From UBA4466 sp963925035 (GTDB taxonomy: Bacteria > Bacteroidota > Bacteroidia > Flavobacteriales_D > Crocinitomicaceae): a DNA stretch of 23,831 bases. The stretch spans positions 1 to 23,831 of the forward strand of contig CAWUSK010000051.1 in the NCBI GenBank assembly GCA_963925035.1, written 5' to 3'. Both the position numbers and the translations under genes were made by a program. Under the pieces are notes generated by a model. It made no database searches, had not been told where the DNA came from, and saw nothing but the letters and a program-made list of their open reading frames with translations. Each line of letters opens with the position of its first letter. Positions within the stretch are counted from its first letter, which is position 1. Shown piece by piece: positions 15,400-21,956 of this stretch.

Positions 15400-15627
15400 A
15401 TGAAATATTGTCAAGACATAACGGAAATGATGGAGAGAACTTCGGTTGAAAGACTCAGCATTTCAGCCAAAATTTCGTCGCGCTTCCATTTGTTTATTTG
15501 TAAGACGCGTAAACGCTATTATGAAGACTCAAAAGCAATGGATACACTGTTAACCCGAAGGTTTAATAAAATTCATCAATATTCGTTTTCAACATTAGAG
15601 AAAGACGCATTGAAAAATAAAATATAA
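15400..15627 (+). CDS. Small zinc-finger-type putative anti-sigma factor with incomplete ligand set
   Basis: From ATG 15400 this encodes 75 residues. It begins like the small anti-sigma zinc-finger (zf-HC2) proteins that sit behind ECF sigma genes: Cys4 in 'MKYCQDITEMME', then His30 and Cys34 in 'SSRFHLFICKTRKRYYED'. The family pattern H-x3-C-x2-C expects a cysteine at 37, but Arg37 is there, so zinc binding may be altered or absent. The remaining tail is helical and charged. Its ATG overlaps the restored sigma stop codon as TAATG, which decides the start over the GTG at 15376. It would bind and hold the sigma factor in the cytoplasm. There is no membrane segment. Function is inferred from position and the partial motif. 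Confidence 0.7.
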   Translation: MKYCQDITEMMERTSVERLSISAKISSRFHLFICKTRKRYYEDSKAMDTLLTRRFNKIHQYSFSTLEKDALKNKI

Positions 15628-15637
15628 ATTTTTATTT
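15615..15637. terminator. AT-only bidirectional hairpin between convergent genes
   Basis: AAATAAAA (15615-15622) and TTTTATTT (15630-15637) form an 8-bp AT stem across the 4-nt gap between the convergent anti-sigma and secreted-protein genes. T-rich arms are present in both directions. With no GC pairs it is a weak candidate. Confidence 0.3.
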
Positions 15638-17206
15638 AAACTTCAGAACACCAAACCTTTCATCTCTTCCCCAAACAGCATACATTAATAATTCACCAGT
15701 AATGTAATTAACGGTAAACAATTTAGGAATTGCTAAAGCATCAATTTCCGATTTATCAAAAAGTGTACTTCTAGATTTAGCACCAGTCAAATAATCAATC
15801 GATGCTATTGCAACAACATTTTTTCGACGTGCAAAATTCGCTGAATAAATTTCTTGGTTATCAAGGAATTGCCCAGCATCATCATAGTTATCGCTGTTGT
15901 CATTAAAAATAAAACTAATTTTTGTTGAATCAATGAAGCTTTCATAACTACTGTATGGCCCGTCGTCATTTGTTGAAACTTGATACTTTGCAATTCGTTT
16001 TACCCAATCGAATTCACCTTTGACGTTCACTTTATAAACGATAATATCATTGTAATAGTAATAATAAGTATCATTCGCTTGTCCGGTTCTGATATCTGAG
16101 TTTGCCATCAATTGAATGTAGTTTTGCTCCATTGTCCCAATTACACTTCCGTCATACAATGTACGTGCGCTTCTCATTTTGTAATTGTACAATTTAGGGT
16201 CTTCCGCTCGACCTTTTTCTTCTAACCGTTCTGCTCTTTTCTTTGCTCTATCCGACCAATTCTCAGTAATAAAAGCATCGTTAAATTTCATGAAACCCTC
16301 TTGCAAAACTATTCCCGACCGGTAATCAATACGTTGATTAAACACGCCAGAAACACCTTGAATACCTTCATCACCATAAACACCAGTGATTGTAAACACC
16401 TGTTTTTCGTCGGATGTTATGGTCAACGCTTCAATTCGTCTGCCAGCTAGGTCCAAAGTGAAATCTTGTAATCCAGTATCAGTTATATGAATAATGTGAA
16501 GCGCTTTGTAATTCAAATAACTTTTAAAAAGACTTTTAGAAGGAACTTCGGTAAATTCAGACATTACCAAAAAGTAATCGCCTTGATTTGAAACATAATG
16601 TGAATGGATTGTTGTCAATTCAGCCTTATATGGAAGCGGATACTCTCCATCGTTGATCACATTCAATTGCTGGTCAAAAATCTTAAACCCATAAACTCCT
16701 TTTTCATCGCGTTTTCCTTCCAATTCCCAAACGACGCCAAAGTATTTTTCATCTTCAGATGCAATAACATCGAAATTACCTTCGCCTTTTGAAAAATCAA
16801 GCTCATAGGAAGCTAATAAAATTGGATCGCCTTCCGGTTTTAATTCCGTATTGTAATATTGAACAAAAAAGTTGTTTTGACCGTCCCATTTATCCGATAA
16901 AAAAACCGCAAACTTACCTTTGATAACTCGCACACCTTCAAAGTTGGCATAACTCTTATTAACAACTAATTTGACTTTTTCTTTACTTTCTTGAACTAAG
17001 CCTTTGTACTCGCTTACCTGATAAGACCCTGCAATTCTGCCACCTGACCAACTCAAAGTATAAAACTGCCCAGAATCACTTGGCAAGGTTTGAACCAATC
17101 GACCATTATTTAAAGCGAGTTCACCCCAATTAATATCAAACGTTGTTTGCCCAAAAGTTGAGACAGACATTGCGATACAAAAAACGAAACTTAAACTTTT
17201 AATCAT
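15632..17206 (-). CDS. Secreted protein of unknown function, co-transcribed with purB
   Basis: The ATG at 17206 gives 524 residues with a standard signal peptide ('MIKSLSFVFCIAMSVSTFGQ', cleavage before TTFD). An upstream ATG at 17230 would put eight extra residues ahead of the signal, so I prefer 17206. The mature protein is rich in short beta strands with aromatic residues and Asp/Gly turns ('GKFAVFLSDKWDGQNNFFVQYY', 'EDEKYFGVVWELEGKRDEKG', 'DEKQVFTITGVYGDEG'), suggesting a large propeller. A charged, arginine-rich helix lies near residues 322-345 ('SDRAKKRAERLEEKGRAED'). No sorting tail, lipobox or catalytic motif was found. It lies just downstream of purB on the same strand and is likely read from the same message. 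The function is unknown. Confidence 0.78.
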   Translation of the reverse strand: MIKSLSFVFCIAMSVSTFGQTTFDINWGELALNNGRLVQTLPSDSGQFYTLSWSGGRIAGSYQVSEYKGLVQESKEKVKLVVNKSYANFEGVRVIKGKFAVFLSDKWDGQNNFFVQYYNTELKPEGDPILLASYELDFSKGEGNFDVIASEDEKYFGVVWELEGKRDEKGVYGFKIFDQQLNVINDGEYPLPYKAELTTIHSHYVSNQGDYFLVMSEFTEVPSKSLFKSYLNYKALHIIHITDTGLQDFTLDLAGRRIEALTITSDEKQVFTITGVYGDEGIQGVSGVFNQRIDYRSGIVLQEGFMKFNDAFITENWSDRAKKRAERLEEKGRAEDPKLYNYKMRSARTLYDGSVIGTMEQNYIQLMANSDIRTGQANDTYYYYYNDIIVYKVNVKGEFDWVKRIAKYQVSTNDDGPYSSYESFIDSTKISFIFNDNSDNYDDAGQFLDNQEIYSANFARRKNVVAIASIDYLTGAKSRSTLFDKSEIDALAIPKLFTVNYITGELLMYAVWGRDERFGVLKFK

Positions 17207-17245
17207 ATAATGTTTTACTAGGCGTGGCAATTATCACTCCAAGGA

Positions 17246-18601
17246 TTATTTTACCAATTGAATTCCTGTATAATTTTGAGGTGTGATGATTTTCAACTCT
17301 TCTTTTAACGCCTCAGAGATCTCTAATGTATCAACGAACTCATGGACAGTATGTTTTGTAACTGCCTCATTTTTACGAGTCAATCCTTTTAGCGCTTCAT
17401 ACGGTTTTGGATATCCTTCTCGTCTCAATACAGTTTGAATCGCCTCGGCTACTACAGCCCAGTTTTTTTCTAAATCTGCCTCAAAAGCTTCTGTGTTTAA
17501 TAATAATTTTTCCAAACCTTTTAATGTTGATTTAAAGGCGATGAACGTATGAGCTAAAGGCATTCCAATCGCTCTTAACACTGTTGAATCGGTTAAATCT
17601 CGTTGTAAACGTGATAATGGTAATTTGGCTGAAAGATGCTCAAACAAAGCGTTTGCAATTCCTATATTTCCCTCTGAATTTTCAAAATCAATTGGATTTA
17701 CTTTATGCGGCATAGCTGACGACCCGACTTCACCTTCCTTTAATTTTTGTTTGAAATATTCCATCGATATGTACGTCCACATATCACGGTTCAAATCCAT
17801 TACAATCGTATTGATTCTTTTAAAACCATCAAACATTGCTGCGAGATTGTCGTAATGTTCAATTTGCGTAGTTGTTTGACTTCGCGTTAAGCCCAAAGTG
17901 TTATTTACAAAGTTATTTGCAAAATCAACCCAATCATTTTGTTTGAAAGCGACAAAGTGGGCATTAAAATTCCCTGTTGCTCCGCCAAATTTTGCCGAAT
18001 AAGGAATTGAATACAATTGTGTTTTTTGAATTGTTAATCTTTCAACGAACACCTGCATTTCTTTACCCAAACGTGTAGGAGAAGCTGGTTGACCATGAGT
18101 TCTAGCCAACATTGGAATGTCTTTCCATACTTTGCTGTATGTTGCAATTAAATCAATCAATTGGTTTAAAAGTGGTAAGTATTCATTTTCAATTGCATCT
18201 TTCAACGACAATGGAATAGATGTGTTATTAATATCCTGAGAGGTCAATCCAAAATGAACAAACTCCAAGTATTTTTCCAATCCAAGAGAAGTCATTTTGT
18301 CTTTTACGAAATACTCAACCGCCTTTACATCGTGGTTGGTTACTTTTTCTATATCCTTAATCCACAAAGCATCTTGCTCCGAAAATAAATTACAAATTGA
18401 ACGTAAATCTGAATACTTTTCTTTCGGAAAATCTATCAAAGGTTTTACTCCCGATTCCACCATCGCGATAAAATATTCTACTTCCACAATGACTCTGTAT
18501 TTTATCAAACCAAACTCCGAAAAGTATTGTTGTAATTCACTTGTCTTACTTTGGTATCTTCCATCAACTGGAGAAATTGCTGTTAAACTGCTAAAATTCA
18601 T
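17246..18601 (-). CDS. purB: Adenylosuccinate lyase
   Basis: PurB catalyses two fumarate-releasing steps of purine synthesis: SAICAR to AICAR, and adenylosuccinate to AMP. The 451-residue protein starts with the typical 'SLTAISPVDGRYQSKTSELQQYFSEFGLIKYRV'. It contains the catalytic histidine in ARTHGQPASPTRLGK (His169) and the fumarase/lyase superfamily signature GSSAMPHKVNP (residues 293-303, catalytic serine in the flexible loop, Ser294 or Ser295). The start and length match the E. coli-type branch of the family (about 456 residues). A TATCTTTG box sits about 37 nt upstream on the minus strand. The downstream neighbour is an unknown secreted protein, an unusual operon partner for a purine enzyme. 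Confidence 0.97.
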   Translation of the reverse strand: MNFSSLTAISPVDGRYQSKTSELQQYFSEFGLIKYRVIVEVEYFIAMVESGVKPLIDFPKEKYSDLRSICNLFSEQDALWIKDIEKVTNHDVKAVEYFVKDKMTSLGLEKYLEFVHFGLTSQDINNTSIPLSLKDAIENEYLPLLNQLIDLIATYSKVWKDIPMLARTHGQPASPTRLGKEMQVFVERLTIQKTQLYSIPYSAKFGGATGNFNAHFVAFKQNDWVDFANNFVNNTLGLTRSQTTTQIEHYDNLAAMFDGFKRINTIVMDLNRDMWTYISMEYFKQKLKEGEVGSSAMPHKVNPIDFENSEGNIGIANALFEHLSAKLPLSRLQRDLTDSTVLRAIGMPLAHTFIAFKSTLKGLEKLLLNTEAFEADLEKNWAVVAEAIQTVLRREGYPKPYEALKGLTRKNEAVTKHTVHEFVDTLEISEALKEELKIITPQNYTGIQLVK

Positions 18602-18637
18602 CGTATTAATCCCTTAAAGGTTAAAAATTAGAAAGAG

Positions 18638-18645
18638 CAAAGATA
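18638..18645 (-). promoter_or_regulatory. Bacteroidota-type -7 promoter box for purB
   Basis: On the minus strand this reads TATCTTTG, an exact TAnnTTTG match, 36 nt before the purB ATG. It implies a leader of about 30 nt. Confidence 0.5.
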
Positions 18646-18664
18646 CAAAAGCCTTGGGAATTAA

Positions 18665-18693
18665 TTGTTTTGAATATCCTTTGATTAAATTTG
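18665..18693 (+). promoter_or_regulatory. Bacteroidota-type promoter for the EI24-family gene, giving a near-leaderless message
   Basis: TTG (18665-18667) is separated by 18 nt from TAAATTTG (18686-18693), matching both the -33 and -7 consensus elements. The ATG at 18697 is only three bases past the -7 box, so transcription would start at or next to the start codon. Confidence 0.5.
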
Positions 18694-18696
18694 AGC

Positions 18697-19539
18697 ATGC
18701 AATTTTTTAAAAATTTCATTCTTGGGCTTCGTTCTTATTACAAAGCAGTAAAATTTATCATCGCACATAAATTTTACTGGTATTTGATAATACCTGCTAT
18801 TCTGATGCTTTTCATATACTATATAGGTTCGCTTATCAAGAACAGTTACACGTTTCCAAGAGCAGAAAATATGAATGAAATTGTGTGGTATCTGATCTAT
18901 TTATTACTCGAAATATCCATTGCCATTTTATTAATGAAATTCGCAAAATACTTAGTCGTAATTATTCTGTCTCCTTTGATTTCGCTCTTGAGTATAAAAA
19001 CGGAAAAAATATTAACTGGAAACACCTATCCATTTAGCTTTAGACAACTTGTACACGATGTGAAACGAGCGACAAAAATTGTAATTAGAAATTTGATGTG
19101 GGAATATTTTTTCTTTCTCATCATACTTTTAGTTTCCTTTTTAGGCTGGGAAGATCCAAGATCATCTCCTATTTTCTACTTAACATTTGTGATAGGATTC
19201 TTCTATTATGGCTTTGCCTTTCTTGATTACATCAATGAAAGAAGGCGGTTGGATATCGACGAAAGTATCATTTTTGTTAGAAAACATAGAGGTCTTGCCA
19301 TTGTTATCGGTGGAATTTATTCACTGCTAATTCTTGTACCATTAAATGTTGGTGCTTTGTTCGACATCTCAAATTTTTCAAATGAGCCATTCAATACGAT
19401 TGGCTTAATTCTATTTCAATTATTTTTATGGCTCTGTGCGTCAACCGCTCCGATCATAGCAATCGTAGCTGCAACAATTGCTATGAACGATTTAGTTGAT
19501 TTAAAATCAAATCAATACTCGCAAAAAAACGAGAATTAA
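18697..19539 (+). CDS. EI24 domain-containing integral membrane protein (CysZ-like)
   Basis: The 280-residue protein has the features of the EI24/CysZ superfamily. The amphipathic start ('FFKNFILGLRSYYKAVKFIIAHKFYWYLIIPAILML') leads into the first membrane helix. Further hydrophobic segments follow around residues 65-95, 130-150, 160-180, 205-225 and 238-265. Between helices 2 and 3 is the conserved-looking 'LSPLISLLSIKTEKILTG', with a long cytoplasmic stretch after it. CysZ is a sulfate transporter, but most Bacteroidota EI24 proteins are unstudied, so transport is only a suggestion. The TTG at 18691 would add two residues, but ATG 18697 is the natural start. It is divergent from purB. Confidence 0.82.
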   Translation: MQFFKNFILGLRSYYKAVKFIIAHKFYWYLIIPAILMLFIYYIGSLIKNSYTFPRAENMNEIVWYLIYLLLEISIAILLMKFAKYLVVIILSPLISLLSIKTEKILTGNTYPFSFRQLVHDVKRATKIVIRNLMWEYFFFLIILLVSFLGWEDPRSSPIFYLTFVIGFFYYGFAFLDYINERRRLDIDESIIFVRKHRGLAIVIGGIYSLLILVPLNVGALFDISNFSNEPFNTIGLILFQLFLWLCASTAPIIAIVAATIAMNDLVDLKSNQYSQKNEN

Positions 19540-19607
19540 AAGCCCAATATTTAAGGATTTTACCGTTATTTGTAAACTTTAGTATAACTGTTGGACTACT
19601 AACCCAA

Positions 19608-20996
19608 ATGATCAAAATTTATAACAAGATGAATCTACTTACAAAACTTACTCTTATATCCTTTTTTACATTGACTTTTAATACCGTTTTTGGTGCTGTA
19701 AACCCGCCAGATACAACGACTTCATTCATAGATAAAACTGCTTCAGTTTATTTTCTTGAAGAAGGAAAAGTACTTTATGAAGAAGGAAAAATCAAAGCTG
19801 CTTTGGTTAAATTCAGAGAAGCTGGATTAAAAGATCCATATAGTTGGAAAGCTTCTTATTGGATTGGACAATGTCACTATTACCTAAATAACTATGGATA
19901 TGCGCTGAAATATGCACATCAAACGTTGAATTTGGGTGGAGAAAAAGTAAATGATGAAATTTATTACCGCATCGCAACGGCAAATCATCGTTTAGGAAAT
20001 TTGGATTCAGCAATTGTTAACTATAAAAAAGCGCTAAGTATTGTTACTAAAACCCGCGCTAAAGTCTTAAATATTGAGCAATGTATTAGCGAATGTGAGT
20101 TTGCAAAAAAAGCATTAGAAGGAGAAAGTAAGTACACTAGAACTCGCTTGAAAGGAGATATTAACTCTGGTTATGATGATTACAATATTGTACCACTCAC
20201 AGACGGTAAGACAGTTTATTTCACCTCAAGACGAAGCAATACAACTGGCGGAGGGATGAATCCTGATGACCAAACATTCTTTGAAGATGTATACATGGCA
20301 AAATGGAATAGTGAAAAGAAAGAATGGGGTTCAATTACCAACTATTTAGGTAAATTAAATTCCATTGGCTTCGATGCGTTGAATTATGTTTCTCCAGATA
20401 CCCTTTACGGAGTAATGACTTTAAATTCTACTGAAACTGAAGATAAAAAAACCACTAAAGGATCTGACATTTGTGAAATAAAACGCAACTCAAAAGGAAC
20501 TTGGAATACGCCGCATATTATCAAAAACAAAACAATAAACACATCTTATTTTGAAGGTGCTGCAACTTTAACTGCTGACGGAAATACAATGTACTTTGTA
20601 ACTGATAGAAAGGGAGAAAAAAGTTCAACTGACATCTACGTAGTTGAGAAAAACGGAAAAAATTGGGGGACGGCAACACCGTTACCTTTAACAATTAATA
20701 CAGCTGGAAGAGAAACAACACCTTTCATAACTCCCGATGGACGTTATTTATTCTACAGTTCTGACGGACTTTTAGGAATGGGAGGCTTAGATATTTATGT
20801 AGTTGAAAATCAAGGAGGAATTTGGGGAACACCAATGAACTTGGGAAGCGAAATCAACACAGTAAATAACGATACACATTTTGTTTATTCAGCTGAGTTG
20901 AAAAAAGCATACATTTCTGGATTTGAATTAATTGGTGATAAAGCAAGTATCGATATTTACGAAATTGACATGTCGAAATTTGTAATGCCTAAATAA
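19608..20996 (+). CDS. TPR and PD40 (WD40-like propeller) repeat protein, probably envelope-associated
   Basis: The product has 462 residues from ATG 19608. A second ATG at 19629 ('MNLLTKLTLISFFTLTFNTVFG') would give a more standard signal peptide, and either start is exported. About residues 45-165 are tetratricopeptide repeats ('YFLEEGKVLYEEGKIKAALVKFREAG', then 'WKASYWIGQCHYYLNNYGYALKYA' and 'YRIATANHRLGNLDSAIVNYKKAL'). From about 185 the protein has PD40/TolB-like blades: 'GYDDYNIVPLTDGKTVYFTSRR', then 'ATLTADGNTMYFVTDRKG' and 'TPFITPDGRYLFYSSDG'. This resembles the T9SS component PorE, but the C-terminal OmpA domain of PorE is absent. A periplasmic scaffold linked to secretion or gliding is a reasonable but unproven guess. 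Confidence 0.83.
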   Translation: MIKIYNKMNLLTKLTLISFFTLTFNTVFGAVNPPDTTTSFIDKTASVYFLEEGKVLYEEGKIKAALVKFREAGLKDPYSWKASYWIGQCHYYLNNYGYALKYAHQTLNLGGEKVNDEIYYRIATANHRLGNLDSAIVNYKKALSIVTKTRAKVLNIEQCISECEFAKKALEGESKYTRTRLKGDINSGYDDYNIVPLTDGKTVYFTSRRSNTTGGGMNPDDQTFFEDVYMAKWNSEKKEWGSITNYLGKLNSIGFDALNYVSPDTLYGVMTLNSTETEDKKTTKGSDICEIKRNSKGTWNTPHIIKNKTINTSYFEGAATLTADGNTMYFVTDRKGEKSSTDIYVVEKNGKNWGTATPLPLTINTAGRETTPFITPDGRYLFYSSDGLLGMGGLDIYVVENQGGIWGTPMNLGSEINTVNNDTHFVYSAELKKAYISGFELIGDKASIDIYEIDMSKFVMPK

Positions 20997-21038
20997 GATT
21001 CAATACATTTATACTTGCCATTAAGTGTCAATTATTCT

Positions 21039-21063
21039 AATTGATAATTCGTAATTGATAATT
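21039..21063 (+). repeat. Short tandem repeat upstream of truA
   Basis: AATTGATAATT occurs twice (21039-21049 and 21053-21063) with three bases between, ending a few bases before the truA ATG. AT-rich repeats of this sort are common between genes in Bacteroidota. No function is evident. Confidence 0.6.
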
Positions 21064-21068
21064 ACTTT

Positions 21069-21809
21069 ATGCAACGTTACTTCATAGAATTAGCTTACAA
21101 TGGAAAGGACTTTTACGGCTGGCAAATCCAACCGAATGAAATTTCCGTACAAGAAGTCATTGAACAAGCCTTATTCCGTTTACACTCGAATGAAACATAC
21201 AAAGTAGTTGGATGTGGAAGAACTGATACTGGTGTTCATGCGCGTCACTTTATATTGCATTTAGACATTCCCGAAGTGAGTGACAAGGAGCAATTTTTGT
21301 TTAAAATGAACAGCATGCTTCCTGAGTCTGTAGCGCTGTATACTATCTCTGAAGTCGATGCTGAAAAACATGCACGCTTTCACGCTACTGCGCGCACATA
21401 CCGTTATTTTATCCATTGGAACAAAGACCCATTTTTAATCGACCGAAGTTGGGCAATTCGACATTCACCGGATTTTGATGCCATGAACGAAGCCGCAAAA
21501 CACCTCATCGCGAAACAAGACTTTACTTCACTTTCTAAAATTCATACAGACGCCAAAACAAACATTTGTGATGTAAGAAAGGCCGTTTGGACACAAACAT
21601 CTGACACAAGCGCATACTTTGAAATTACAGCCGATCGTTTTCTGCGAAACATGGTTCGCGCTAGCGTTGGAACGCTGTTAGATGTGGGTTATGAGAAGAT
21701 TAACGGAAAGAACTTAAAAACAATATTGGAAGCGAAAGACCGCCAAGCCGCATCAACTTCTGTTCCTGCGCATGGTTTATTTTTGTGGAAGGTGGAGTAT
21801 GAAAAATAA
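21069..21809 (+). CDS. truA: tRNA pseudouridine synthase A
   Basis: TruA converts uridines 38, 39 and 40 in the tRNA anticodon stem-loop to pseudouridine. The 246-residue protein opens with the family start ('YFIELAYNGKDFYGWQIQPNE') and contains the catalytic aspartate Asp53 in the GRTDTGVHA motif. Later conserved blocks include 'ARTYRYFI', 'HLIAKQDFTSLSK' and the C-terminal 'FLRNMVRASVGTLLDVG'. Length is normal and all active-site elements are intact. It appears to be transcribed alone. A weak hairpin (AACAAC/GTTGTT, about 21811-21829) follows without a T-run. Confidence 0.96.
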   Translation: MQRYFIELAYNGKDFYGWQIQPNEISVQEVIEQALFRLHSNETYKVVGCGRTDTGVHARHFILHLDIPEVSDKEQFLFKMNSMLPESVALYTISEVDAEKHARFHATARTYRYFIHWNKDPFLIDRSWAIRHSPDFDAMNEAAKHLIAKQDFTSLSKIHTDAKTNICDVRKAVWTQTSDTSAYFEITADRFLRNMVRASVGTLLDVGYEKINGKNLKTILEAKDRQAASTSVPAHGLFLWKVEYEK

Positions 21810-21888
21810 AACAACACGAAAAGGTTGTTGTGTGCTCGTTATACGCCCAAATAGGTTGTATAAGAAGCGAAAATTGTATATTAGTGCA

Positions 21889-21909
21889 GTATATAAACTA
21901 GTTATATAC
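21889..21909. promoter_or_regulatory. Perfect AT-rich palindrome in the truA/secreted-hydrolase intergenic region
   Basis: GTATATAA (21889-21896) and TTATATAC (21902-21909) form a perfect 8-bp inverted repeat around ACTAG, about 48 nt before the ATG at 21957. The symmetry and position fit an operator for a dimeric regulator of the downstream gene. A chance AT palindrome or weak terminator is possible. Confidence 0.35.
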
Positions 21910-21956
21910 CATCAATTTAATCCTACCTTGCAAGTATTCATTTTAATCAATCAAAT

